Source of the DNA: Galeruca laticollis
Lineage: Eukaryota > Arthropoda > Insecta > Coleoptera > Chrysomelidae
Reading direction: 5' to 3'
NCBI GenBank assembly: GCA_963921935.1
Contig: OY998180.1
Span: 207,246,744 to 207,310,743, forward strand
Length of the DNA: 64,000 nt
The notes under the pieces were generated by a model. It did not search any database. It had not been told where the DNA came from and saw only the letters and a list, made by a program, of their open reading frames with translations. This document shows positions 22,200 through 32,932 of this stretch, piece by piece (the first letter of the stretch is position 1; every line of letters begins with the position of its first letter). A program made the translations under genes and the position numbers.

Positions 22200-22490
22200 G
22201 AGTTTGTTTGAGATGAAGATAGAAGGGTGAAAAATCGATATCCTAGGAGCACAGTCTTTCAACTATACATAGATAAGAATTATTATAGGAAATTTATTGA
22301 TAGAATTCCTAGAATATGCGAAAAAGTGGATATAAAAAATTAGGGCACTTCGATAAAGCTGAAGTTTAATTGAATTTTCATTTTTATTTTGTTAATTCCT
22401 CAATTTTATATCAATATAAATAAATTTTTATGATTTAACTGTTTTAATTAATATTACCTTATGGTTTGTAAGCTTTTGGACGGCAGTGTA
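22200..22490 (+). pseudogene. Tc1-like element 3' end
   Basis: About 22260-22345 encodes FQLYIDKNYYRKFIDRIPRI followed by CEKV, the usual tail of Tc1-type transposases (compare the SINGMPKT tail at 53850). At 22472-22490 the sequence AGCTTTTGGACGGCAGTGTA, read on the other strand, is a Tc1-type terminus (TACACTGCCGTCCAAAAG). It sits directly after the LINE ORF2 remnant. Only the last ~30 codons and the 3' terminal repeat survive. Confidence 0.55.
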
Positions 22491-23009
22491 TGTGTTTGTT
22501 CGGTACACAAAACCTAACCAGTTTATCGGATACGTACATCGTTTTATAAAATATTTTTATGAAGGTCACGTTTTTACAAGTTTAAATAAAAATCTCAGAA
22601 AACCATTTGTTCACCACTTTTTATAACGATTCTCCACAAAACACTTTTTATAACGATTCTCCAAAGAAAAGGCTTAGTCTGTAACACTGAACAATTAACA
22701 TCGAAAACTATTACACTCTATATTACGTATAGAAAACACTGAAAACTTCTATTAGTTTCAGAACACGTATTTTTTTAAAACTGGGAGACTTTCACAAAAT
22801 TCAAAAAACGTTAAACCGACCGAAGAAAACGTGATGTCTTTAACGATAAACTAAGTTAAAAATTATTAATGCTTCATTACTTACGATTTAAGTGATAAGA
22901 TTACGTCACCCTATCTCTACAGATAAGTTACTAAAATTGATAGAAATTTAAACATTCCCAGTAAATATGCCAGGTTGTCTTGTAAATACATGGAGTAATT
23001 TGTATAAAA
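22491..23009. other. Featureless; 27 bp tandem duplication
   Basis: CACTTTTTATAACGATTCTC occurs twice with a 27 bp period at 22615-22666. Otherwise AT-rich without signals. Confidence 0.5.
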
Positions 23010-23222
23010 TATACTCAGTGACATAGAAACCCGAACACCCAGTAAATATTATTTTATTTCCAAAATATTTCACGTACATGTTTATCATAAAAGTCTTAAT
23101 AGAAGATTAGAATTTGAGCACTATCAGTTGAACATTCCTGTTTTCATTCAATTATTTTTTGCTGTAGTAGTACTGGACGAATCGTCCCATTCCGATATAA
23201 GAATACAGAATTTATTCGAGTA

Positions 23223-26200
23223 GGGTAAATTTGGGATATACGCCATACCTTAATTGATGCCACTATATCATTGAATATATTCACAATTACTGGATTATGT
23301 TATGATTGCAATGAATTGATGTTCACAACAAAATGATTTAACTGTAAACAGGTTAGTTAAGTCGAAAAACGACTGAAAAATTTTACAAATTGAGATAAAC
23401 GCCCTCTTGATGGGATTTATGCCCCATGAGTTGAGGATTAATGCCCCTCATAGGGCTATATGCCCTGGACACAGTTCAGTTAGAGGGTACAATTTTTTTC
23501 CTTCGATGATAGATACTAAATCAACTGTTGATAAAAAATCGAGGGTCAAGAAATCAACATTTATTATTGAATAATTTGAACAGCACTAAATCTATTACAA
23601 ATCGATTGTTTTTTTTAACATTTTTCATTTTATTCTGTCTCTTCTTCAATCGACCATAGTTATTGCAACTGTTGCCATACATGGTACAGGTTTCGTGCAA
23701 CCATTTTTGGCAGTCGATACAACGAATCCAGTCCACAGGTTCTATTGTGTTATAGTAGTTTTCCAAACATTCTACCCAATCTGCATCATCATCACGTTGA
23801 TCTTCACCTGATGAGCTGTCATCATTTTTTTAAGGGTTTGATTCGTTTAATATCAGAGTTTTTATTAATTTTCTTTTTTTTTACCATTTTGGCTCTACTC
23901 GAACGTAGGTTCTCTTCATCTTCTTTTCCGTTTCTCTTCATTTTAGTCCCTTCAGATGATATATTTTTGCTGATTATTTCCTTGCATTCTTTTTGTTACA
24001 AACGCAATGGAGCAATTTCATGCAAATATTTAGATGATATTTCGTCCGTATATCCTGATATTTGTTTGTGCACTGGTGAATTGCGGCTCTTCATCTGAGA
24101 CTGTGAGTCCGATTTGGAACAACTTTCAACTTCCTTGGTGTCAAGAATTGGAGATTCATCATGCATAGAACTATTATTTTTGTCAACATTTTTCATGTCC
24201 GCAACTGTACTAGGTTCTAGAACAAGCAAATCCTCGAATTCGAACACGTAGTTATGATCATCTAGAAGGAAATTTTCATCTAGTATCAACTGATTTTTCT
24301 CCAATTTTTCATCGGGTTCTTTTTCAGGTTCTACAGTTGGTTCTTTGACTTGTTCTTCAGACTGAGAATGGTCAGAAATTTGAAAGAAATAGTCAGGTAT
24401 TGCATTCTCATTGAACGGGTAGATTCCACTAGCCATGAATCCAGAAGTAGCATTAGTTATAGTTGAAGCTGCGTTCCAAGTAGGGCCGATTAGTTTTCCA
24501 ATAATGTTCCTGTTAATATTCTTATCCTTACTCTGGAAAATGTAGGAATCAGATTCCCTCTTAAAAAAGATTTAAGAGGTTTCTAGAATGATCTATCGAG
24601 TGGTTGTAAGGCTTGTGTGGTATGACTTGGGAAACATAACAAAATAATATTATTTTTTTCGGTGAATTCCAGCACGTCGAAATTGTTGCAATGAGATGCA
24701 TGACCATCAAGTATCAAGATAACTGGGCCATCTGGTTTCCTAAGAGGGAAAACTTCCTTTAACCATTTGAAAAATAATTCTGAATTAATGAAAGAAGACT
24801 GCTTATTCATGTAGAGATCAGATCCAGCAGGCGTTCCTTCCAAGGTCATCAGATTTTTTCGAACCCCTTTTAGAATCAGAATTGGTGGTAAAAAAGTTCC
24901 TTCAGCACTTGCACATGCTATCAAGGATACGTTTTCTCCCCTTTCTTTGGAAGTGAGAACATGAACACGTTTGCTTCCTTTCATAGCCACTACTTTATCT
25001 GGTTTATTATTTATTTGTATGCCACTCTCATCCATATTGAAAATGGCCCATGGTTTCTGCACCAGGTCATACTTCTCCAGAGTTCTTTTCAATAATTCGT
25101 AAAACTCATCAACTTCTGCTCTATTCATTCCTTTGGCTCTGACAAGTGATAATCCTTCACTTTTTCTTACGGTAAGTTCCGGGTGCCTTTCCATAAATGA
25201 ATAAAACCAATGCATCCCTGCTGTTTCTGTCATTTCGCCTCGCTGTGAGAATACGTTTCCTTGACGTAGTTTCTTAGCAAAACTGAAAGCAATTGATCTG
25301 ACAGTTGTTCTTGTAGGAGAGACTCCTGTCTGCTGTAATCTTTTAATATGATTTACTAAACGAATTTCGTTTGATACTCCAAGAGCAGGAGGCTTTCCTA
25401 GAGGAACTTTTTTGGAGTTATCAGAAGTCAATATTCTTCTAAGAGTTCTAGAAGGTATATTAAATCTCCTACTAAATTCATTGATGCCCATATTTCCAGA
25501 TTTCACATTTTCGATAGCTTCCCATAAGTTCTGTTCAGACCACAAAACACGTGGTTTGATATTCAGCTTTCTAATATATTTTCTTGGCATCTGAAAAACT
25601 TGAGTCATTAGTAGGGATTCGTCTCAGATTAACAAATAAAATAGATATGGTTGTTTTGATTTTTTCCTGCCCCAAATATTGAGTCACATTCTAAGCTCAC
25701 TTGCGGACACTTCCACTGCTTTGCCATATTTACAAATTCTCTTTAGTTGCAGGAAAAATGAAATTAGAAGTTTAATTGAAAATGTGTTAAAAAGATGCAA
25801 ATAAAAAAAGTCATACCAATTTATGCATTTGAGTCGCTGCTTTTAAAATCAATTAATAATACTAGAATTTTATTTAATAAAGGCATATTCTTCTATAAAT
25901 TTTAAACAAGTATTTGTTGTATCCTTAGATACCTTTATAGTTATAACTAAAAGTGGCAACATTACTCAAAATTTCAGTAGCTGATTAATGTGTCAATAGT
26001 AATATATTTAGTAGTTTTGTCTTTGTTTAATTACCATATAAAGAGAGATGCAAATATCGGCAGAGTGTGATCGACGATCATTTCCAATACGCCATAGTAT
26101 TGTAGTAAATAACGTCAAACGAGGTTTGTTTATACTAGCGCCAATACAAATAGAGAGTAAACATTTAGTTCTTTCGTTTTGATGTGTTTTTCAAGACTTT

Positions 26201-26832
26201 TACTGATAAAATAAACTTTTCAGTCAATTAATTTAATGTTTTTGGATTATCATGGATCGTCGGTGCCAAGTTTGTCAGGAAAACAGCCCTTTTTGTAATT
26301 CATTCATTATTTCACTACTGGCGTTTAGAATTGTTGGCCGCAAAAATAAACGTGTTTATGAATGAATAGCCCTCTCTATGTTTATTATTACTCTAAGGAA
26401 TTCGTTTCAAATTGAAGGACATATATCCTGTGCTTTCCTGGGCCATAAATCCTCCGAGTGTTATTTCGTATGGGATATATGCCCTAGCGAATTTCCTTGA
26501 TGTAATTGATCTATTCTACTAATTCTAACCTAGAAAACCAATTCCCAACTTATATCAACATTGGAGACGAAAGATCCGATAGATAGAATGTTGTAATTCT
26601 TCAGAAAACTAATATTTCAGTAGTCATGCACAATTTACTAAGACCTTACCTTACTAATTGTTTCCAGTGACATTTTGCTAAATCGTAATCGAGCGTTGTC
26701 TAACGATGGATATCGCACAACAGATCACCCACACTGCCGCGAGAACGAAGAAAGAGCGACCATATGCGTATATTTTGCGAACTACGTGCTCAGGGCACAT
26801 ATCCTCATAGGGCATATATCCTACATTTACCC
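23223..26832 (-). mobile_element. pogo-like element 1
   Basis: 3610 bp flanked by TA duplications (23221-23222, 26833-26834). Terminal repeats GGGTAAATTTGGGATATACG and, on the other strand, GGGTAAATGTAGGATATATG. Inside both ends the motif GGGC-TATATCC and variants (GGGCATATATCC, GGGATATATGCCC, GGGCTATATGCCC) recur many times (23400-23475 and 26410-26830), probably transposase binding sites. Carries one DDE transposase on the minus strand, now with a stop and a few frameshifts. Confidence 0.88.
23560..25608 (-). pseudogene. pogo/jerky-type DDE transposase with Cys-rich tail
   Basis: Nearly full length. From 25608: basic N-terminus PRKYIRK, a psq-type HTH (INEFSRRFNIPSRTLRRIL), a CENP-B-like HTH (WFYSFMERHPELTVR), then the DDE_1 core with AIFNMDESGIQI (first D), GPVILILDGHASHCNN (second D) and HTTQALQPLDRSF (third D). 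The 341-codon open frame ends in a stop just after the third D (24583). One base out of frame it resumes as KRESDSYIFQ and SGFMASGIYPFNENAIPDYF, then an acidic tail. The extreme C-terminus near 23690-23760 has DWIRCIDCQKWLHETC, a PHD-like C-x2-C-x4-H-x2-C signature. Few lesions; a recently dead copy. Confidence 0.9.
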
Positions 26833-26879
26833 TACAGTGGTTTTAAACGTTGCTATACAAGATTTCACAACTGATTATC

Positions 26880-27655
26880 ATGCCTATGGTGCGAATAAAT
26901 GCAAATTATCGGCAGCTAACTAAGTTCGAATGATTGATCTTCGGAAAGCTAGGCAGTCGTTCCGAGAAATTGCTGGTAGAAATAATAGGGAGTATGGATA
27001 CAAAACTAGTGAGCAGGACAACAAAGGCACAAGATCGTCACCTAACATTATTAGCTGTAAGATATCGTTTCACATCGACAAGGGCAATAGCAACTCAGTG
27101 GTTTGCAGTACATGGAAGGGTCCTAGGAATGCGAAGTGTCTATATTCGGCAAGAAGGTTTGGACTTTTTTCATACCGACCCCAGTTGGTGTTACCTTTAA
27201 CTAGGGAACATCGAAGAAATCGACTTCAGTGGTGACAATAACGATTAGTATGCATGATGGTAGACCGAGGGTGAGAAACCCATAATTTTTTGTTGAGCGG
27301 CATGTACATCGCACTGTTGGAGTTATGACATGGAGTGCCATTGTTTTTAGCTAAAGGTCATATTTAGTCTTCATGAAGGGAAATATGAATGCACATCGAT
27401 ACATTAAAGAAATATTGGAACTTCATCTGATTCCTTACCTCAGGACACTTCAAAATATAACTTTGCAGCAAGACAACGATCGGCTACATATAGCTAAATA
27501 AACCGTGGACTGCTTCGATCAGGCTCAAATTCATCTCCTACATTGGCCCCCAAGATCCCCGGATTAGTCCCCAATTGAACATGTGTAGGACATAATCGGT
27601 AGAAGGGTAAGAAATTTACAGCATATTCCTCAAACTCTGATGGCTCTGACAGAAA
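26880..27655 (+). pseudogene. Tc1-like transposase relic C (element T1)
   Basis: Transposase of T1, oriented outward from the pogo insertion. LTKFER and LRKARQSFREIAGRN form the first HTH. DRHLTLLAVRYRFTSTRAIA and TQWFAVHGRVLGMRSVYIR form the second HTH, followed by GLFSYRPQLVLPLTREHRRN. The block with the first catalytic Asp is deleted or unreadable (27240-27340). Later frames give LQQDNDRLHIAK (second D) and HWPPRSPD.SPIEHV (the final Glu motif), then HIPQTLMALTEK. N-terminal sequence matches the T2 transposase at 54600-55013, so they are the same family. Confidence 0.8.
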
Positions 27656-27690
27656 AAAATTTTTAACGTGACCAAAAATGTGTGTTTATT

Positions 27691-28610
27691 TAAAATACAT
27701 TACGTAACTATACGGAAAAATAAAAAGAAAAAAAACAACAAGGCATGTCGTTTCCCCCCCTTTCCTACTCTCGGAAAGTTTGGAGAGAAGAAACCCACCT
27801 AGACAGAACCAATTGCTAAAACTTAGCGGTGACACACACAGAATACTCAAAAACCAAAATAGAAATACTTATTATTACAAATTGGAAACACTTTCGCTAT
27901 GAAAGTATGAAATAGTAAACTATGGTATTGCAAACCACATAGAAACTTGTACAAAAAAATAGTTTTGTCAACAACGGAGAGAGAAAACAAACGTACACCA
28001 AAATAATCCATAAATTGTCATATAACAAAAAGAACGTGTTTTACTCGTATCAACATACAAGAACGATAAAAATCAAGCGTATACTGAGAAGAAGAAATTT
28101 CAGAAAATATTTCAGTATAAAGGTTGTTCCAAACTAAACTGGTTTCTAAAGGTGCATAACGCAACAAAATCTCAGAAAATTAGAAACAATCGCGGGAAAA
28201 ATATTTTGGCGTTTTTAATAAAAACCCAAAAAGAAAAAAGAGATACGATAAAAAAACAAAAACATAATACATCAAATGTATTATACACAACATAATAGCA
28301 AGGATTCAAAATAATGTACTCTAGATACAACATCAAGAGAGAACATAAGGCGTACGAAAAATAAAGATAGTAGTGCTTTTGCACAACGGTAAATATAAAC
28401 ACAAAAGATAGTGTATAGAGGTACTATGACATGTACGATAGTAGAAAAGCACATTCTACTAAATAAAGACACAAAATGCACACACAATTGTTGACAACAA
28501 AAAGTACAAAATTCTTGAGAAATATTTTGATATTAAATCAAAAGGAATAGTCACGTCAAGAAATTTTAATCCAAAAAACTTAATATAGAAATACGGGATA
28601 AATCACCAAA
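27691..28610. other. Probable 3' untranslated region of the gag-pol element
   Basis: AT-rich, with no coding similarity. It lies downstream (on the minus strand) of the pol ORF ending at 28611, so a 3' LTR would be expected here. I compared it by eye with 31166-31900 and saw no matching repeat. Confidence 0.35.
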
Positions 28611-29957
28611 CTAATCAGAATCACTTTCTGATCTGATTCGCAAATTATAATCCTGGCGAGATAAATTCGTATCAACAGAACGTTGATCAGAAAACTCACC
28701 ATCAGGAAGATTTTCATCTACGTCAATAAACTGATTTTTTAAATCTGTAACATGCCAATTACCTAAATCATTACCGGAAAGGTCTTTTAAATTATACACT
28801 AACTTCGAGATCACTTTGTTGACAATAGAAGGTATGTACTTAGGAGCAAATTTAGCTGCAAAATTGTTAGATTTTGATGAAAGAACATAATTCTTTTTCC
28901 ATAACCTGTCACCAACATGAAATTGCAAATCTCTCTTTCGTAAATTGTAATGTTTTGCATTTTTCTCATATGCATTTCTTAGCTTTTTACGAAACTCAAC
29001 AAAAAGTTTAGGAAGTGTTTGAACATCATTAATTAATTGTAATTTTTCACCAGTGTTAATAATGTTATTCGCGTTTTCAGAAATTGCACCGTAAAAATCT
29101 CCACTTAACGGAACGTTTCGAGCAAAATTTAGAAAAGCTGGGGAATAACCAGTAACGTCATGTTTCACGGTTCTAATTGTTTGTGCAACTTTATGTAACG
29201 AAGTTATTATGAGACGAATTTTCTTATTTGTTCGTTCTGTGTGATTTGCTTGGGGATGATAACAAGCGTTATAAAAAATGTTTGCATTTTGTACTGTGAC
29301 ATTATTTACAGTAACAGGAACGGTAATAAAATCCATAAATTGCTGTGGTGCACCATCAGCAGTAGTTATGCTTATTGCAGCATTATACTCAATAGGTACA
29401 TGAAGAGAATTAATAAGAGCAAACCCTGGGTTTCCAAGAATAGTAGAATTGCTTCCGGTATCAACCATTGCAACAAAATCAGTATTTAAAACCTTGATAA
29501 TCATATAAGGACGATTATCATTTGGTTTCTTAACAAACAAAGGACAAATATCGGTAGTAACAGAATTGACAATATTTTCAGACAAAAAATGATCCACAGG
29601 AGTGGGTAACATAGGTAACACAGAAAAAACAGGCACATCTAAATCAATACTACAAACATCACTAGATAATTCAACATCCGGCATAGGATTGACAAGTAAA
29701 ACGGTACAAGAAAATAATTTTTTGTCAAGATTTATAGAACGATAACATGAAGAAGATAAGAAATCTTTGATAAAACTAAGATAACCTTGCCATTCAGTAG
29801 GCGAAGGAGAAAAATTCGAAGTTAATTTTGACTTGTTGACGGTTTGCTGGATTTGCGTTTTGAACTTCCTGACTTTACTTCCGAAGTGGTTTGTGCTCGA
29901 CTGGAGACTGTCGTCAGATTTACAGGACCAGTCCGAAACTCGTTTTTTGGATTGCAA
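28611..29957 (-). CDS. LTR-retrotransposon Pol remnant: protease fused to integrase C-terminus
   Basis: 448 uninterrupted codons. The protease lies near residues 145-225, with VAMVDTGSNSTILG (active site DTGS) and ITTADGAPQQ. Directly after NANIFYNA the chain continues as CYHPQANHTERTNKKIRLII, which belongs to the end of the integrase core. The C-terminal integrase region follows: HDVTGYSPAFLNFARNVPLS, KHYNLRKRDLQFHVGDRLW and YNLKDLSGNDLGNWHVTDLK. RT, RNase H, the integrase zinc finger and the DDE residues before this point are absent, yet the frame is kept. It overlaps gag by 136 bases in the -1 frame, the usual set-up for programmed frameshifting. Ty3/gypsy type. Without RT it cannot copy itself. 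Confidence 0.82.
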   Translation of the reverse strand: MQSKKRVSDWSCKSDDSLQSSTNHFGSKVRKFKTQIQQTVNKSKLTSNFSPSPTEWQGYLSFIKDFLSSSCYRSINLDKKLFSCTVLLVNPMPDVELSSDVCSIDLDVPVFSVLPMLPTPVDHFLSENIVNSVTTDICPLFVKKPNDNRPYMIIKVLNTDFVAMVDTGSNSTILGNPGFALINSLHVPIEYNAAISITTADGAPQQFMDFITVPVTVNNVTVQNANIFYNACYHPQANHTERTNKKIRLIITSLHKVAQTIRTVKHDVTGYSPAFLNFARNVPLSGDFYGAISENANNIINTGEKLQLINDVQTLPKLFVEFRKKLRNAYEKNAKHYNLRKRDLQFHVGDRLWKKNYVLSSKSNNFAAKFAPKYIPSIVNKVISKLVYNLKDLSGNDLGNWHVTDLKNQFIDVDENLPDGEFSDQRSVDTNLSRQDYNLRIRSESDSD

Positions 29958-31165
29958 GAACTACAATTTGGTTTTGTAGTGTTCTTAGCACTACAACCAT
30001 AATAAAAAATAGACTTAGGAGAACGACATTTCGTAATCATATGACCAGTTCTACCACAATTCCAACATAAACTAGAAGACAAAACGGAAACATCAACGGA
30101 ACTTTTTATTTTAGAAGAAGAATTTGATGAAACATAAAAATAAGCCAAATCAGGTTCAAGTAGAAAATTTTGCGAAGAAGGTGGTCGATAATGATTAGAC
30201 CTAATTCTGGATTCTTCAACTCTTTTACAAAGCTCGGTAAGTTCATCAACAGTATTGGGACTATGTAATGCCAAAGCAGAAACAAAAAATGGTAAAAGAT
30301 TTCTACGAATCTTTGCAACACGAGATTTTTCATCTACAACATTCGTTAAACGATTAAAAAGACCTATCATAGAAGAAATATAAGCAGTAACGGGCTCATT
30401 CTCACCCATAGTTCGATTTAAAATCTCTAATTCTAAATATGTTTCATAATTATACGGAAGAAAATCTGCTTTTAATTTAGCAGACCAAGTACTGAATTTA
30501 CTACGATTATTAAGAAACCATGTAAAAGCACTGCCTCGAAAGAACTCACAAGACTGTAAAAATAATTCAGTATCAGAAATACCTCTAGAAACTCTAAGTA
30601 ATTCAACCTTTTCTAAAAAAAGATGGAGTGATTCATTCTTTCCAGAGAATGAAATATTCCACTTGTATACGGGATCATGACGAGACTGTGAGACTGAAGA
30701 AGAAGACGAAGCAAGATGAACATGATTATTATGTGACTCTTCACTATCAATTGAAATAAAAGGAGTAGTTTTTATATCAAAATCGGATTCAAATAAAAGT
30801 ACATCCCTATTCAATGAATTTTTAACTTGAACTTGTTGATCATCATCTGGGTCAATATTTAATCTATTTATTCTATTAGTTAAATGAGTTAACCTGGAAT
30901 TTATTCTGCTAAAAACAGGTTCACGTTTATTTTCATTGAAATTATTTATTACTTCACTTAAATCTTGAATAGTGTTACGAATCTCTAAATCATCCTCCTC
31001 AAAAGTATAAGTATTTATTGGTAATGGAAAACTACGATTAGCTTTTTCACGAGCCAATAAACCATTAAGATGCCTACGTTTTTCCTCAACAGTATCAGGT
31101 ACAATTTCATGTCTGATCTTTATTTTATATGAAAGTTCATATGCTTTTAAATGCATTGCCTGCAT
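29822..31165 (-). CDS. LTR-retrotransposon Gag, open
   Basis: 447 codons without interruption. An N-terminal charged region (about residues 1-150) contains LNGLLAREKANR and a possible coiled coil. The capsid part has YKWNISFSGKNESLHLFLEK, FFRGSAFTWFLNNRSKFSTW and MGENEPVTAYISSMIGLFNR, the Retrotrans_gag pattern. A CCHC zinc knuckle CWNCGRTGHMITKC lies near residue 370, followed by a second Cys cluster and a Ser/Lys-rich tail. Gag would form the particle and bind RNA. The pol remnant starts inside its 3' end in another frame. Being intact next to a deleted pol suggests a non-autonomous element mobilised in trans; that is inference. Confidence 0.85.
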   Translation of the reverse strand: MQAMHLKAYELSYKIKIRHEIVPDTVEEKRRHLNGLLAREKANRSFPLPINTYTFEEDDLEIRNTIQDLSEVINNFNENKREPVFSRINSRLTHLTNRINRLNIDPDDDQQVQVKNSLNRDVLLFESDFDIKTTPFISIDSEESHNNHVHLASSSSSVSQSRHDPVYKWNISFSGKNESLHLFLEKVELLRVSRGISDTELFLQSCEFFRGSAFTWFLNNRSKFSTWSAKLKADFLPYNYETYLELEILNRTMGENEPVTAYISSMIGLFNRLTNVVDEKSRVAKIRRNLLPFFVSALALHSPNTVDELTELCKRVEESRIRSNHYRPPSSQNFLLEPDLAYFYVSSNSSSKIKSSVDVSVLSSSLCWNCGRTGHMITKCRSPKSIFYYGCSAKNTTKPNCSSCNPKNEFRTGPVNLTTVSSRAQTTSEVKSGSSKRKSSKPSTSQN

Positions 31166-31321
31166 TTTGTTTTAGAATGAAAAAAAATTTAAAAACTGCT
31201 AATCAAAAAGATAAATAAATTTAACTTAAAATATATTTAAGAAAAATAAATAAGTTCCGTTTAAAGATAAACCAATTAAGCTGGCGAATGGACATAGTAT
31301 CCGCAGCCAAGGAAAACCAAA

Positions 31322-31374
<53 letters not shown>

Positions 31375-32112
31375 AAACGAAGAAATAATAAAATTATTCA
31401 TAGTTTTACTTTTGAATTACCCTGTATATTAAACGATTTAACAAAATTATTGAAAATCTGAAAGAACAATCTACTTGAAAAATAAAATTAAAAGTTAATT
31501 ACTACGAAACGTGTTGAAGAATTCAACAAACAATTAACCTTGTTATAAAATTTCTTTTTTTTTTTGTTATTTTTTCATAGAATTTAGTTTCGTCCATAAA
31601 AAATCGTATGGGATACAAAAAGAGCTCAGATCACGTCTGGTATCCCGATTAAACCGAACGCCCTTTCAACAATTACGTAACAAATTGGTAAGCAAACAAA
31701 ATATTAATACATTTCAGAGTTAAGCCCGCAACATAACTTAAAGGGGATATACAATTACATTGTTACACTATATTTTTACGCCAACTATCCCGACTTAACA
31801 GCCAACGTGAACCCGAATTCCGGACAAGCAACAAATAAAATGAACAATTCGCAGTAATGTTCACCAGAAATCGTGCGGCCATATCCAAAACGCAAGCTCA
31901 AGAAAGGAAGGTACGCACAGATATCCGAAAAAAGAGGATAGCTGCTCTTCTAATACGAAAAAAATTCTTTGCCAGAGGAAGGATAGATCCAGTGTTTTAA
32001 GTCTGTATGGAGTGGGCATATACAAAATTCCAGCCACAGTGAATGATAAAGTGGTGACTCATGAAAGCAAATCTTTGAATATAATTTCTAATTAACTGAT
32101 AATTAGAAAATA
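31166..32112. other. Leader of gag-pol element and unassigned sequence
   Basis: Immediately upstream of gag on the minus strand. Contains a (CA)n run and an interrupted inverted repeat GGGATAC/GTATCCC near 31610-31660. No LTR or primer-binding site could be defined. Confidence 0.35.
31323..31370. repeat. (CA)24 microsatellite
   Basis: Uninterrupted CA dinucleotides over 48 bases. Lies in the leader of the gag-pol element. Confidence 0.95.
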
Positions 32113-32176
32113 TTTCCGCCGTAGGTGTGAATCGAACTCGAGACTCTCGAGCTCTAACCCACCAACCTCATATATA
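32113..32176 (-). repeat. tRNA-like SINE trace
   Basis: On the minus strand GAGGTTGGTGGGTTAGAGCT followed by CGAGTTCGATTCACACC resembles an A box and a B box (GTTCGAxTC) of a tRNA-derived promoter at about the usual spacing. No cloverleaf can be folded convincingly and no CCA end is seen, so a SINE head is more likely than a tRNA gene. Confidence 0.4.
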
Positions 32177-32297
32177 ACACTAAAAGATATAAATGAAAAG
32201 TCGATTGTCAAATAGTCAATTTATTTCATGTGTAGTAAATATGTAAGGCATGGTTTGGCTAGAATTTCGAACAGCTGAACGTACCTCTCCTATAAAG

Positions 32298-32330
32298 CAG
32301 AGCTGGGTAATAACCAGTACTTTAAAAGTA
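32298..32330 (+). repeat. hAT-like terminus
   Basis: CAGAGCTGGGTAATAACCAG has the CAGAG-TGGG start found at many hAT element ends, and is followed by a short internal palindrome (AGTACTTTAAAAGTAAGTACT). I found no partner terminus in the window, so this is an orphan end. Confidence 0.35.
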
Positions 32331-32932
32331 AGTACTTTTTTAAAAAAGGAACTAATTAGAATTACAAATTACATCTCTTAAAAATAGGAATAATTTAATT
32401 TTAAAATGGAAAACGGATTGATTCATTACTTTTTGGATAAATCAAAAATACTTAATGAGTTAAATCCAGTACAAATAGTTAATCAAATATGGTTTTACTA
32501 GTAATTATTACCGATTTACAAATTTTTTTAACATTTATGTAAGGGTTTGTCTGTGTGTGTGAGGGGAAGAAATTTAATATATCTAAGCATAAAATCTGTA
32601 ACAAATATAGTTTATTTACGATAAAAAGACGATGATGTCATTTTTAGTTACTTTCCTGCTTATCAGAATAAATATTAATTTACCAACCGTGAATACAATT
32701 TATCCTCACACAGCCAGGGCAATTTACAGCTAACGGGTTGGCAAAACTTCAAGACGTTGTCAAATCAACTGGTAAAATTCCCCAGTTTGTTTTGACGTTT
32801 ATTGACATTCGATCATCGTCTAATATTCACAAGTTTTTTTGGTGCTTTTAAATTCATTGCTTCTTTAAGATTAAAAAAACGTTATTTTCATAACTAATTA
32901 TTTAGGCAAATCTGCAGTGTGTGATTAATAAA
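32331..32932. other. Leader of the multi-exon DDE transposase; unassigned
   Basis: AT-rich, with no coding or matching terminal repeats. Ends at the ATG of the next entry. Confidence 0.4.

Larger units (their letters stand above)
23010..27690 (+). mobile_element. Tc1-like element T1, interrupted by pogo 1
   Basis: Left terminus TATACTCAGTGACATAGAAA at 23010 plus about 210 bp of leader also found, inverted, in element T2 (55069-55176 joined to 59978-60047). The leader is broken at TTATTCGAG/TA by pogo 1 and resumes at 26833 with TACAGTGGTTTTAAACGTTG. The transposase relic runs to about 27655. The right terminus is not recognisable. T2 at 55060-55090 supplies the uninterrupted site. Confidence 0.8.

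Noticed and set aside
27691..31900. LTRs of the gag-pol element
   Set aside because: I compared the flanks by eye and found no matching direct repeat with TG..CA ends, so none is called.
32113..32176. Possible tRNA gene on the minus strand
   Set aside because: A and B box-like phrases are present, but no acceptor stem or anticodon arm folds; recorded as a SINE trace instead.
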